The notes: generated from the sequence alone by a model not told the origin. Positions 11,644 to 22,893 are shown, numbered from the stretch's first letter. The stretch: DNA of 64,000 nt from Apodospora peruviana (GCA_033439685.1 JAUEDM010000005.1:930001-994000), one strand, 5' to 3'. A program made the numbers and translations.

Positions 11644-11695
11644 CAACGAGTACGGACAACGAGTATGGACAACGAGTACAGACAAAGAGTATGGA
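11644..11695 (+). repeat. Four-copy 13 bp tandem repeat
   Basis: Unit CAACGAGTACGGA, with copies at 11644, 11657, 11670 and 11683. Copies 2-4 differ by one to three bases, mostly C/T and G/A changes. It lies about 350 bp upstream of the acyltransferase ATG. Confidence 0.85.
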
Positions 11696-12046
11696 GTACC
11701 TGGCATTATAGAGTCATGGCAATATAATTCACTATCCTGTAGTATCGAGACTAAGGTACGCGGCATAGAGCACGAGTACAAAGAAACAAATTGCTCATAA
11801 TTTGCGATGCAGCGAGCTATCGCCTCGTACCACCCACAGTACATGTATCCATCCATACACACGTGTATATGGATATCGTTATCCTGTTTCTGGTTGCCGA
11901 CATGCCAGCAAGGACTGGCCCTCCAGGGCTATTGGACGTTTGTACAACCCGAGTCACAGCTCGACATTCCCTGTGAGCTAGCAATAAGAATGTTCATTCC
12001 CCTCTTCAGGTTCCATGTCAGCTTTCTCACCACTTCATACATCAAA

Positions 12047-13674
12047 ATGGCAGGTCTTTTCGCATCTCTCTTCAAGCGGAAGCGCCAGGCTTCGCCACGC
12101 GTCCCTACCGACGAGGTGATTGCGGTGCATTTATTTGATGATGGCTCGATGACTCGCAGCATTATAATGGGCATGACTTTACGGTTCAACGATGCTCTGG
12201 ACTGCGACATGGCTCATGATGCCTTGGCCAGACTGCTGGAGATGGGCGACTGGAAGAAGCTTGGTGGCCGGCTTCGACTTACTGTCAGTCTGCTCCATCA
12301 AATTTATAAATCAATGCCAAGTTCTCTCTAACAAGAACATGAGAAAAGAACAAGGGAAAGTTGGAAATTCACATACCCCAGAAATTCACCCCAGAGCGCC
12401 CGGCAGTTCGGTACACGCACGTCAGCTACGATGTCGACATGGACGAGCACGTACTCGCGTCCCGCCTGCCGCGAGCGACACCTGGTCCATCGCTGCAGAC
12501 CGGCTCAACTGAGTACCGTACACTAATTGGGCCGCCGGACGATGTCTGGCATGATGTCGCAGTGACAATCCAAGATTTTATTTACACCGACAGGCCCCAG
12601 CTCGGACTGCATGCTGTTTCGTTTCGCGACGCGACGCTTCTCACGCTTTCGTGGCCGCACACACTGTTCGACGCAGGAGGCGGACAGGCATTATTTCGAA
12701 ATTGGTCGCTCGTCATGGCCGGCAAGGAGGACAAAGTACAGCCCCTATTGGGCGCACGAGACGACATCACGGACAAAATCACGAAACCGGACACAACAGT
12801 CGGGCTGCCCAAGCTGGCCGCAAGAAAACTTGGAGGCGCAGCAATGCTATTGTTCATCGTGCGCTTCATGTGGGCTCTGCTGTTTGGTCCAAAGATGATC
12901 AGAAAGTTGGTATTCCTCCCGGCCTCGACGGTGGCAGCCCTGAAGGAGGAAGCAACCGAATACCTGCAGAATAGCCACCCAAGACCATCAGTGCCGTTCG
13001 TAAGCACAAGCGACACCCTCATCGCCTGGTCAGCGCGCATGGCGGTTGCCGACCTGCCCCCGACCTCAACGCAACCGGTCACCATCATGAGCATATTCGA
13101 GACCCGCAGTCGCCTGCCGTCCATCATTGATCCAGGTGCCGGGGTGTACGTTCAAAACATGGTTATACCCTCGTGGGCTTTTACGGATGTCAGCTCCCTC
13201 ATGGCCAACCCCCTGGGGTGCACGGCAGCACACATCCGGGCCGCGCTCCAAGAACAGACGACCGAAGACCAAGTGCGGGCGGCATACCGCTTCCTGAAGC
13301 CAGCCCAAATCGCGCGCAAGCCGACTTTGTACGGCAGTCCCAGGGCCGAGCTCATCCCGGTTTCAAATTGGACAAAGGCGAACTTTTTTGAGGTTGTCGA
13401 TTTCAGCCCGGCGTTGCTGTCCCAAGGACAGAAAAAGAGGTTTGGCGACGACCGTGATAAATTTCCCGAGACGGCAGCCGGCAAGCCCGTGTTCTTTGCT
13501 GCCGTTAGCTTCAGCAGGAACCCGGAGCTGCGGAATGTCGTTAATATACTGGGGAAGGATGCGGCTGGGAACTATTGGCTGCAGATGGATTGCCGCCCGA
13601 AAGTGTTTGAGAATATCGAGAAGGAGTTTGCTAGAATGAGGGCGGCGAAGGGAGGAGAAGGGTCTGCTACTTGA
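12047..13674 (+). CDS. BAHD/trichothecene-3-O-acetyltransferase-like acyltransferase
   Basis: Exons 12047-12283 and 12355-13674 flank a 71 bp intron (donor GTCAGT, branch CTCTAAC, acceptor AAG) and give 518 residues; the join reads GGRLRLT-GKLEIHIP. The enzyme should transfer an acyl group from acyl-CoA to an alcohol or amine. The catalytic HxxxD motif is HTLFD at residues 181-185, inside LSWPHTLFDAGGGQAL. Residues 45-80 form the first strand-helix block of this fold (ALARLLEMGDWKKLGGRL). The usual plant DFGWG motif is not obvious, as in many fungal members. A hydrophobic stretch (~GGAAMLLFIVRFMWALLFGP) sits after the HxxxD domain and could be membrane-associated. The substrate is unknown. 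The FAD monooxygenase 3 kb downstream is on the same strand, but no core biosynthetic enzyme is nearby. Confidence 0.82.
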
Positions 13675-13864
13675 ATACGTAGGTCGTGTGTTTACAGCCT
13701 TGAAATTGTTTAGATAAAGAAACAATGCGGGAGGTCAGAACTGCTCACTTGCAGCTTTTCATTAAGTAGTAAAGCTTGATTCGATGCATGATCCGAACTT
13801 GCTACCCCTGAAATGCGCACCAGATCCATGATTCATATCGGGCATTCCCTGATAACCGTCGTGC

Positions 13865-14178
13865 TCAGTCCTCCAGTTCAGCATCATCCTTGCCCTTTGC
13901 CCCGGGTGCACCCTTCTTCGGCTTATTCTTGGAAGCTGGTTCATTTTCATAGTCACCACCTTGATTTTCATACTCCTTGGCCAGCTTCATCCCCTTCCAT
14001 GCCGACCACTGGCCCTGTCCATCACCTGACTTGTTCGGTTCCTGCTTAATCTCTACGAATAAAATAGTCAACAACATTGCATCGAATTTCTACCGATTGA
14101 TGTAACAACAAGAAACATACCCTCCTTGAGCCGTTCGCGAAGCTCGGGATCCGTCGGCTTGCCCTTGCTGCTTGGCAT
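13865..14178 (-). CDS. Small conserved fungal hydrophilic protein (81 aa)
   Basis: Exons 14178-14121 and 14052-13865 flank a 68 bp intron (GTATGT ... TAG) and give 81 residues beginning MPSSKGKPTDPELRERLKEE. The product is highly charged, with a central QWSAWKGMKLAKEYE block and a Lys/Glu-rich tail ending KGKDDAELED. It has no signal peptide or membrane segment. The pattern 'PTDPELRE...WSAWK...KEYE.QGGDYENE' looks like a small uncharacterised protein that I believe is widespread in ascomycetes; I know no function. It is convergent with the acyltransferase gene (190 bp between stops), so both 3' UTRs may overlap. Confidence 0.75.
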
Positions 14179-16651
14179 GATGTTGAGTCTGGTGCGATAG
14201 GAGCTCTGGCAAATCCTGGATGGTTGCACGATTCAAGTGCAACGTGAATGGACCAGCAGTCAACTGACCGATGTCAGTAGAAGAAACTGGTTTTTTGTAA
14301 CTTCACTTGGTAGTGTGACTGAGAAAAGCGGATGCAGTGATTAGCTGGTTCGAACTCTGATAACGGAGTTGTTTGTATATGTGTGGACGTGCGAAGCTCA
14401 GGCACATGTAGCTGCTAGCCTAGAATATATAGGAGAGCGTGATTGATAGTCGAGTCCACAAATCACGGCACGATCCGAGCGAGCACCCTGTGGCGTTCAC
14501 AATCGGCCTGTTCCTCGCTCATAATTACCTCAGTGAGTTGCATGCTTGGGACGATCGGATGAGACGGTTCTAACTATTACATCATCACTCGTTGAACGCA
14601 CCGAGACATACAGACACCAACTGGCATCATCGAGTACACTCTCTTTGTGCAGCCTGACCACTGAACGAAGGATTTCCGCAAACGCAAACAACACTTTAAC
14701 CAGATGTCAAACAGCAACTACGCAAGGGTTGAGAATCTGCACTAAATATTATGTCGTTCAAATTTGGACCTACAGCTATTTATTTAGAAAACTCGACCTC
14801 GCAATTGATTAACGAGTTGCATGACCTTGCATCGGCTCGCTATAATATTGTAACTAGATAAGGTCTACTCTTAAATTCGAGCACATCTCCGCCGGTACTT
14901 AAAATGTGAATATAAATCCATTATAAGGCCTGGTTGTACAAAAAAAAACCCCCGTTATGTTTATAATACATCACTCGTATTTTATTTTACTCTAACGCTT
15001 ATAATGGAGATCATGGCTCTCTATAGATATGTATATAAATTCCCCGGCAGTCATGCACATTGGTGTTTCCCAACCCGTATCCTGCACAAACACTCCGCTT
15101 ACGCTGGCCAAGGCTTGAGAATCAAGATATCATGCACGTCGAGCCTGGAAGATATTGAGAGCACCATTGTTAATTAAGGTTCACTCTTGAACCTATAGCT
15201 CCGGATGACAAAGGAGTCCAGATGGTCGCACACCAGCCAATGTTACTCCAACCAGGATTGGCTCTTGACTCGCTTTAAGATTATACTTCGGCCTCTACCG
15301 AAAACCCGGAATCACGATGCACTTCAATACCGAAAGGGGTAACCGTAGCAGGGACAGCAAGGGGTAGGCGAGGCATTTACGCACTCGATGCTGCTAGCTC
15401 CGATGCACATCATCCTTCGCGCGACCTAGCCCCCCACGGACCGTTATACATCTCTACTTTGTAGTGGGGTGCTGAAATATCACGGGTTATCACGAAACCT
15501 GAGATATCTCCTTTCCCGATAGCCCATGTTCCCTTCCACATGTGATTGCGTATCGGACTACAAACCCATAATATCGCCGAAATTATCACCACATCCAGAA
15601 CATCCACTCATATTTCTAGTGGACACACCCTCGTGGCCGGCTGTGCAATATCCCCCGAGTGGGATCGAAAGTACTACACGCCACGCCTCTTCGTCCGTAT
15701 CTGTAGACATACATATATACTGTAGCGGCCGCCCGGGGAGCACACCATCCGATCCCGATATCCCACACACGACTCGTCACAAGTGTAATAAGGCAAACCA
15801 GTCAGCCAGTGGCAAACAATCCAGAAGCTGCGAACCACATCAAGCCACAATCTCGTGATTGGGAGGCCCGCTTTCTTATTCAGACGTCAGAGCAAACACC
15901 GTCCAGGAATGGGAATCTAAAGCGAACGGGCTGACAGAAGAGTCGTCGTCTGACCGCCCGTGTATGTGTACGGCGCATGATGCCACCCCCCATATTGGCC
16001 CTTGTAATAGACAACCTACATTCCCTACCTTACATACAGTACTTTTTATCCAATAACCTTACACGGATATCTCGAGTCGGTGACCGGTGTGATGGCATTC
16101 GCCAGCGCACCACCACTGTGGACCAGTCTTCCCATTCTGGAAGACCTGACAGACCAACACAAAGTCCGATAACACACGGACGGACACTTCGACCACCGTA
16201 CTGTACACCATGTCACAATTCTACCCCTCACTCTCAAAAGACTTCGGTTGTACGCATATACATATATATGTACACACACACACACACACACCAAGCAGCA
16301 GAGTCCCATACCAGACCGCTACCATTGCACTACTCCAATCCACAGGCTTGGCAAGCCGGTGACGCCAGTACAAATAGGGTTATCTCCGAAGGTCCCCTTG
16401 TCCAAACTTGAACAGATGATGCTTCGTTGCATATGAGGGTGGAGTCGGGCGATCAAGCTAGTCGTTTCTAATTTTACCTCCATGGTTGGGACTACATATA
16501 TAGCTCCGACTGACCCGAGCCACTTTGAAAAACCCCGAGCCATAGAAACGGTATATATTGCCTCCTCTGCCTATGTTTCGTGTTTCGTTCAACTGTTCTC
16601 CTAATCGTCCTTCAAACAGACAGCCAAAAGACGAGAAGAAGAAGAAACACA
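14179..16651. other. Intergenic, 2.5 kb, partly AT-rich
   Basis: No convincing gene. The part at 14830-15060 is AT-rich with TATAA-like words and an A9C5 run (14940-14954); it resembles worn-out repeat sequence. A (CA)n microsatellite is at 16272-16290. A 65-codon minus frame at 15410-15607 starts with a hydrophobic segment, but nothing else supports it. The last ~300 bp should be the FAD monooxygenase promoter. Confidence 0.4.
16272..16290 (+). repeat. (AC)n microsatellite
   Basis: An uninterrupted alternating AC run of about 19 bases preceded by an alternating TA segment (catatatatg). Confidence 0.9.
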
Positions 16652-18083
16652 ATGGGCTCCACAGCAACCACCCCCCCTCCCGAGGGGGCCGACCACATCC
16701 TCATCGTCGGCGCAGGCGTCGGCGGCCTGACCCTCGCGCAGGCCCTGGTCAGGAAAAGAATCCCCTTCACCATCTTCGAGCGCGACCCGGAGGCGCACAC
16801 GCGCCCCCAAGGCTGGGCGCTGGCCGTGCACAGCATCCTCGACCGACTCAGAGCTGCTTTTCCCGACGACATGCCGCCCATCCGCGACGTCAACCACCTC
16901 TACCCGCTCAAGCACCTTCCCACGCAGTTCATGCTGTACAACGCCTCTGACGCTGAAAACAGAACCGGCGTGGAGGCGTCGGCCGACGACGAGACCAAAG
17001 GGCTGCTGCGAGCGAACCGGCGCCGCATGAGGGACTGGCTGAAGACGGGCATCGACATCCAGTACGGGAAGCAGGTTGTCGGCGTCGCTGAGGATGAAGC
17101 AGGTGTCACGTTGCGCTTCAAGGACGGCACCGAGGCGCGCGGGAGTATCGTTATCGGAGCGGACGGTGCCCGTAGCGTTGGTAAGTTGGGACTCACTTCC
17201 GCACATCCGCCGTATTGTAATTAATCAGAGCGATGTTAGTACGCCAATATCTCCTCGGCGACAGACCAGACCCGCTGCAAAAGGTGCCCATCGCATCTAT
17301 CGTGGGAGAGGTCGAGTTGACAGGAGACGCCCTCGTCCACCAGCTCGAGCTGGCCCACTCGGGCAGCGTCATCGTCAAGCCGTCAGAAAACCGCGACGAG
17401 TACGTCATGGTCTTTGTGGGGCTCAACAAGATCCTGCCTTCCGGAAAAAGCGGTCTGTTCTACTGGCTCGTGTACTTCTACAACGACGAGACCTCGCCCG
17501 CGAACCGTGAGGCCTACGAGAAGGCCTGCGCGAGCGGCCAGCAGGCGCTTTTGGATCTGGCCAAGGACAAGATGAAGTCGTTCCACCCCGACTTTCTGCG
17601 GATAATAGAACAGACGCCCGCCGAGGGCATGAAGTACCCGCCGCTGGTTTTGAGGGATCTGGTGCTCGAGCCCGAGGATATTCGGATAGGAAGAGTGACG
17701 CTGCTGGGGGACGCGGCGCATTGTATGGTGCCTTGTGAGTTACCTTACCGCACTAATTTGCTGTCTGTGAGACACCCACGAGATGGAAGTTGAAAGCTGA
17801 CATTGACCGCCAACAAAAAGTCCGCGCCGAAGGTGGAGTTCGTGCCATGGAGGACGCCCTCGGTCTGGCGACCTATCTCGAGCGCATTGTTGTTAATGGC
17901 GAAGCGGTGAGTGACGTGATGGCCGAGTACCGCGAAACATTGGTAGACCGCGGAGCAAAGTCGGTGATGGCGTCGCGGCAGGCGTTTGATCTGATAGGTA
18001 CTAGTTGGTCGCAAGGGAAGTTGCCGCCCAAGTTGATGGGTGCCACGACAAGCCCAATACCCAGGAAAAAGCTCGTTCTTTGA
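16652..18083 (+). CDS. FAD-dependent monooxygenase (aromatic-ring hydroxylase-like)
   Basis: Three exons, 16652-17180, 17240-17734 and 17821-18083, give 428 residues. Introns are 59 bp (GTAAGT...TAG) and 86 bp (GTGAGT...AAG). The joins restore family motifs: GARSV-VRQYL and CMVP-FRAEGGV. The Rossmann FAD motif is VGAGVGGLTLAQAL (GxGxxG at 20-25), the DG motif is in IGADGARS (~170), and the second FAD motif is GDAAHCMVPF (~333-342). This is a class A flavoprotein monooxygenase, which uses NAD(P)H and O2 to hydroxylate a small, often phenolic, substrate. There is no clear membrane segment. The C-terminal half after the GD motif is short, as in simple single-component members. The substrate cannot be read from the sequence. 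Confidence 0.88.
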
Positions 18084-18223
18084 CCCTGATACCGGCGACT
18101 GCCAAGGTGTACATAAACTGTAATTAGCAACAAGAAATGTTAGATACCAAATAACCACTACACCAAGGCAGGACCCCGGCCAATACTGACCCAACGTAAG
18201 TAAGTAGGTACCCGTATGTATTC

Positions 18224-18919
18224 TCAACGCATCACCACCAGTAGCAAAACCGCCATCAACGACGCAGGTATCGGCATCCCCCCAGCCCAAGGGTGCGTGG
18301 CGGCGCTCACCTGGGCCTGCACAGCATCGCCAAACTGGCCCAGAACATTCCCTCTTGGCCAATACTCGCAAACCAAATACCATCCCTTTTTGTCACAAAG
18401 CTTCCGCCCGCATCCTACGTCTGTCGTGTTCTTCCACACCAGCTGCGTAAAGTGACCCGTCTCGTGATCGAAACCTGGATCACCAAAATCGTACTGGTCG
18501 CGCTCGTTGCCCCACGCATCTACGCAGCTCTGTACATCAGAACAGCCGAGCGCAAGGTTTTCCCCATATGGCCCGCCCGAGTGTTTGAACTTTGGGCAAC
18601 TGTCCGGGTTGTCGTTGTCGTTGTCGTCGAGGTAGTCTTGTGCAAATTGCGCGAGGGTCTCGTTGTAGTTTACGGTCGTGGCGTTGTGCTCTTCACGAAA
18701 AAAATTGGTGCTGTTGAGGATTGCCGACGTAAATGTTTTGGTGGATACGAATTGAGGAGAGTCGGAGGGGATTGAGGGTTGGATGGTTCGTGTGATGGTG
18801 TGGACTATCGTGTTGTCTGGGGAGGGAGACGCGAGGGCCATGCCACTGTGAAGAACAGCGAGGAGAAGAAGGACGAGAGAGAGGGAAATAATGTTACTGC
18901 TTCTATGAAGGAGGCACAT
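18224..18919 (-). CDS. CAP/PR-1-like (SCP) secreted cysteine-rich protein
   Basis: A single exon of 231 residues. The N terminus has a strong hydrophobic leader (IISLSLVLLLLAVLHSGMALA), so it is exported. The CAP domain spans ~65-195: FREEHN with the first cavity His, GGPYGENLALG with the acidic residue, the CAP1 motif GHFTQLVWKNTTDVGCG and the CAP2 motif LVCEYWPRGN. The cavity His/Glu set is intact. The tail ends in a hydrophobic stretch (PASLMAVLLLVVMR), which may be a GPI-attachment signal or a membrane anchor. Several NxT/NxS sites lie between the leader and the domain. CAP proteins bind sterols or lipids in yeast (Pry1); that role here is inference. It is convergent with the monooxygenase (140 bp apart). 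Confidence 0.9.
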   Translation of the reverse strand: MCLLHRSSNIISLSLVLLLLAVLHSGMALASPSPDNTIVHTITRTIQPSIPSDSPQFVSTKTFTSAILNSTNFFREEHNATTVNYNETLAQFAQDYLDDNDNDNPDSCPKFKHSGGPYGENLALGCSDVQSCVDAWGNERDQYDFGDPGFDHETGHFTQLVWKNTTDVGCGRKLCDKKGWYLVCEYWPRGNVLGQFGDAVQAQVSAATHPWAGGMPIPASLMAVLLLVVMR

Positions 18920-19360
18920 TGGAACTGGTTTCGCGATGGCGCATGAGGAAGAGAGAGACTTGGTTTCTTCTGGGTGACGGCCATCTTGGGTGGATTGATT
19001 TTATAAGCTATTTATCCTACCCGTGGTTTTAGCAAATTGTGCGAATGAAAGAAACCCGTTCGCGAGACCTGGCGACTGGTTGGTTTGGCTCTCAAAGAAC
19101 TTGGTTTGATGTGGTAGTTCATAAACAGAAATGGTTGGACGTCAGGGGTTCCCGGAGAAGGATGTGGGTGGGGATGACGTAGCGGTAAATCCAGGGAGCG
19201 AAGGGGACTGCACCGCCTCGTCGCCGCCACACCTGTGCTAAATTGTGGCGTCCTCCGGAATATGGGTCGACATTCGACAGTGTTGGTCTCGTAATAAATG
19301 TAAAGAATGATCTCAGTTTATTGAAATATAATTTTCCATGAGTTTATGACCCTTTGCCTT

Positions 19361-19398
<38 letters not shown>

Positions 19399-19594
19399 CC
19401 GACCGTGTGACGAGCTCAGTCTAGAAATCAAGGTTTTCTATTCCGTTTAAAGATCCTATTTAGGGAGACTACGTGATGTACCTCGAAATAGGGATAAGGG
19501 GCTTATAGAACTTAAAGTTGAACTCGGATTACCGGTATTACCATGGAAGATTCAGATTGTATAGCTACCACACCACCCAGGTCGACATTGTAAT
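18920..19594. other. Intergenic: CAP gene promoter and a long T run
   Basis: No gene seen. Contains the CAP gene promoter side (18920 onward) and a 36-base T run at 19363-19398. Confidence 0.4.
19363..19398 (+). repeat. Homopolymer T36
   Basis: Uninterrupted run of 36 T. It could be a retroposition tail read from the other strand, or a length-uncertain assembly homopolymer. Confidence 0.9.
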
Positions 19595-19800
19595 TAGTTG
19601 GCGAGGCCCAGCGCAAGGTCGTCGTCTATCTCGACAGCCCTGGCGTTACCGAGCCGTACAAGAACCACCTGCAGTACGTGCACAAGCTTACGCTTACCGA
19701 CGACGCGAAGCCTTGCGCGGGTGTTTGATTCCTTTGTTGATAGCGCTGCTATGCAGGCTTTTATGGGCAAGGTTTTTTCTGCTATGGGTTGCTGCTGGTG
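19595..19800 (+). pseudogene. Frame-broken 3' exon fragment of an unidentified gene
   Basis: From 19600 one frame reads GEAQRKVVVYLDSPG..., then KNHLQYVHKLTLTDDAKP, up to a stop at 19726-19728. A second frame, one base off, takes over at about 19714 with LARVFDSFVDSAAMQAF, then GKVFSAMG. Both pieces look like real protein and join naturally (DDAKP + LARVFDSF) if one base is added. A plausible splice acceptor (TAATTAG) stands just before. No matching 5' part was found upstream, where a T36 tract begins within 240 bp. I do not recognise the family. Most likely this is a decayed gene end. Confidence 0.45.
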
Positions 19801-20069
19801 CTGGTCAGGGTGCCCCAGAGGGAGGGGAAGGGAAGTAGGTGGTGTGGTTGGTTGGCTGGTGTGATTCAAAATCTGTTGGTACGATAGCCACAAGTGAAGC
19901 AAGATGGTATGACACAATTATTGGGAAGAAAAGGCTTGTCCTCGCTATATGACTATAAATGACAGAAAGGCTGCCGGGGTATCTCTGATCTTACAGCTAA
20001 GAGGATTGAAATATTACATGAAACTATCTACATAGTTCAGGGGTACCAATACGTTGCTGAACTTCCGAA

Positions 20070-21962
20070 TCACTCGGTCAAGTCCATGGCGTCAGCGGTG
20101 TGATCGTTCCCATGCTCCGCGCACCTACACGCCCGGCTCTTCGGGTCAACGCAGTCCAAGTAGCGCTCTTCCCAAAGCCAATCTTCCGCTCCCCGACCCA
20201 TCCTGTGGATCTTCCCGATACAACGCCCAGCGCTGTCCAGGATGTAGGGGGTTGTCCCTATCAGTTTGTGGCGATTGTGCGCCCTAGTGCGGGTCGAAAC
20301 GGGGGTTTCCGCTGGACTCGGGTTTCCAGTGTCGTCCCTGGAGAGTTCTCGAGCTTGCGTCCCGATCCAGTCCGTCCAGATCTCACGGTTCATCCTGTTG
20401 ATACGGCGGGGCTGGACGTGGGCCAGGAGAAAGCGGACAATTCTGGAGACGAGGATCTTGTAAGGCCTGCTTCCTCGTTCCGGGTTGTAGGCTGTGGTGA
20501 GATACTTCAGCACTGTCATCTTGTGTTTGTCCTCATAATTTAGAGACGCGCCGTGCTTTAGAAGCTCGAGGATCGTGTTTTTATGTTGGCGGTAGATGGC
20601 TGACAACTGCTTCATCTCCCTATCCAACCGCGTCTCCTCATCGCTAGCTTGGACTTTCCCGGGGCTGTCGGGCATGAAGAGGAAGTGCAGGACGGTGCTT
20701 CCGTGGTTGTCGACACGTAGGTTGGGGTCGGCGCCTAGGTCGAGGAGCAGGGTGATGATCTCGCTCGGGTGGTTAAAGAACCAGCTCCTGTCGAGGACCT
20801 TGACCACGAGCTTCATAAGATCTCTGCTCGGGTCAAAGTTTTGCGAGCGCTTCTTATATTTTTCCACCATCAAACCCATCACCTTTCTTGCGTCTCCTCG
20901 CCAAGAGTTGTCGAGAAGATCCGACTTGGCTAGATCGGAGTCGTAACGATTAAGGAAGGCCCAGATCTCATCTTGCAAGCTTATGCCCACCATTATGGAT
21001 CCATCACCGTTTGCGATGAGAAAGAGGACAGTCTCCCATGTGCCCTCCTCCAAAGCAATTGCCAACGGCCACTTGCGTCCGCCGTTGGGACGGTTAACGA
21101 CACTGAATATAAAAGTGTCTATTGTGAGTTCGAAGCGGCGAAGAGCTCGAACGGTCTCGATGTTGCTCCTACGCCCGCAGGCGAAGTGAAGTAGGGAGTT
21201 GTTCATCAAATCATTATCCGGTGTCTCAAGGAGATCACTTATATCCTGCGGATTCATTCCCTCCAGCAGGGAATCGAATAGGCAATGGTGGCCAAAGGCC
21301 ACAGCCGCGATCATGAGGTCGTGTCGCTCCTCGAATTCGTTATCAGGGCCTTCGAGTGCTCCTCGATCGATCAACAGTCTAGCTGTGGAGATATGTCCGT
21401 GACAAATTGCCAGGTGAAGGGCGCTCTTGGGATATCGAAAGGCGACATCCGAGCACGCTCGGATAGGCGGGTGTTGCGGCACTGATCTAAATATGTTGTA
21501 ACATTCGCAGATCGAGATGGCATTCTTGGCGTGTATGTCGGCTCCGTGGTCGAGCAAACACTCGACAATGCCGTCGAATCCGGTAAGTACCGCATAATGA
21601 AGGGCGGACCCCAGGGCGGAGACCAGGGCCCTGCCGCCGGATGTATGAAGCGTCTCGTAGTATGCGTTGACATCTCCCCCTTGGGCTATAGATTTCTCGA
21701 TCGTGCCCACGGAGGCCAACGTGGCTCCCCAGACTATGGCCTTCGACTCGTAATACAAGGCATCTGATCGATACAACCTGTCGTCGTAGATGGCGTTGAA
21801 GCGACGGCAGGTGCTGGAGAGGGCCGCAAGGGCTTTGAGTCCGCCGTTTGGATCAGTCTCAAGGTGCTCTCCGATCATGTAAAGGAGTTCATTTGGGAGC
21901 CAAAGGAGGCTGTCGGACGGTACGACTGCTATGAGATTCTGGGAGGCGCCTCGAGGCTTCAT
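20070..21962 (-). CDS. F-box and ankyrin-repeat protein (630 aa)
   Basis: A single exon from ATG at 21962. Residues ~18-65 form an F-box-like module (LLWLPNELLYMIGEHLE ... LSSTCRRFNAIYDDRLY). Ankyrin units follow: SALHYAVLTGFDGIVECLL (~120-145), SALHLAICHGHISTARLL (~180), LLHFACGRRSNIETVRAL (~260), GADPNLRVDNHGSTVLHFLF (~435) and ILELLKHGASLNYEDKH (~490). The C terminus has the RIVRFLL helix, WTDWIGTQARELSRD and a Cys/Arg-rich tail (SRACRCAEHGND). F-box proteins recruit substrates to SCF ubiquitin ligases and the ankyrin repeats would bind the target; the target is unknown. It is divergent from the related gene at 23239, with 1.28 kb between start codons. Confidence 0.85.
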   Translation of the reverse strand: MKPRGASQNLIAVVPSDSLLWLPNELLYMIGEHLETDPNGGLKALAALSSTCRRFNAIYDDRLYRSDALYYESKAIVWGATLASVGTIEKSIAQGGDVNAYYETLHTSGGRALVSALGSALHYAVLTGFDGIVECLLDHGADIHAKNAISICECYNIFRSVPQHPPIRACSDVAFRYPKSALHLAICHGHISTARLLIDRGALEGPDNEFEERHDLMIAAVAFGHHCLFDSLLEGMNPQDISDLLETPDNDLMNNSLLHFACGRRSNIETVRALRRFELTIDTFIFSVVNRPNGGRKWPLAIALEEGTWETVLFLIANGDGSIMVGISLQDEIWAFLNRYDSDLAKSDLLDNSWRGDARKVMGLMVEKYKKRSQNFDPSRDLMKLVVKVLDRSWFFNHPSEIITLLLDLGADPNLRVDNHGSTVLHFLFMPDSPGKVQASDEETRLDREMKQLSAIYRQHKNTILELLKHGASLNYEDKHKMTVLKYLTTAYNPERGSRPYKILVSRIVRFLLAHVQPRRINRMNREIWTDWIGTQARELSRDDTGNPSPAETPVSTRTRAHNRHKLIGTTPYILDSAGRCIGKIHRMGRGAEDWLWEERYLDCVDPKSRACRCAEHGNDHTADAMDLTE

Positions 21963-22893
21963 TGCTGTCTGGCTTCTGGCTGATGCGGTCTGTAATTAAC
22001 ACGACGGCCGCCTCCTGTGTCGGCAACCTTGCTGTTGCCGCGTTTTGTAAATAAGAATTTGTTGTAGAAGATAGGGGCTCAGCGGCGCAAATGAGAAGGC
22101 ACTTGGAAGACACCTGCAAGCAGGTGTTCGTATCTTGCCGCCACCTGTCGAGAAGATATTGCAGTCGACTGAGCCACGGAAAAAGGAAGCCGGCGCGGAA
22201 GCGAGTTTCGCTATGTGGTGATTGAGTTCGGCGCTCTTGTGCGTTTCTGTAAAATCGCGTACAGGTTATGGTGGAAGGAGAGCGAGAAGAGAATATACAC
22301 GATGAGTGCTGGGTAAATGATGGCAATGGACTGTTTTGTGTTGCGGTGGAGCGGAACTGATGTTCTGTGAAAATTGGAAGGAGGAGAAAATTATGGCTCG
22401 CGAAGCTGGAGGTCAGGGTATAAATAAGCCACGGGACCCAGCTCCACAGAGAGAGGTGTTTAGGACCATTCTTTTGCCCACACGAACGGCGCGTTGGGTA
22501 GTGCATACGTTGGCGTAGTAAGTGAATTTAATCTCAAAACTTGGGATGAAAGTATAGGTTTTCAGTAGATGCAATCGGCCCTGGTAATTAGATCGCAGCC
22601 TCGTCTCCTGAGGTCTAAGTGAAGTCCTGGAATGGTCGAAGGAGCATAGACACGGTACCGGAGCTAGGTCAGCTGTATTTATAAGCAGCCTCAACATGAA
22701 GTCTATGGAGTAAATCGGAAAACAACAGTCATTGTCTTGTTATACAAGGGCACCTGTTAGGTTTAATAGGCCCGAGGGTTAGGGTCTGTACGCGAGGCTA
22801 TAAAAACAACCACTACTGTTTCAACCATTATAACAACACTATAACGAAGACATCACCATGAACCAAATAGTCGTTTATTTACATTATTTATAG

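Larger units (their letters stand above)
9469..12046. other. Intergenic, 2.6 kb, divergent promoters of Blm10 and acyltransferase genes
   Basis: Both flanking genes point away from this stretch. Several open frames of 60-149 codons exist (for example 10092-10541 minus), but they overlap each other on both strands and lack conserved-looking protein sequence, so I call none of them genes. Two structured items inside it are listed separately: a perfect inverted repeat at 11332-11365 and a 13 bp tandem repeat at 11644-11695. Confidence 0.45.

Noticed and set aside
15410..15607. 65-codon minus frame with a hydrophobic start (MDVLDVVIISAILWV)
   Set aside because: Short, no conserved pattern, no promoter or intron support; could be chance.
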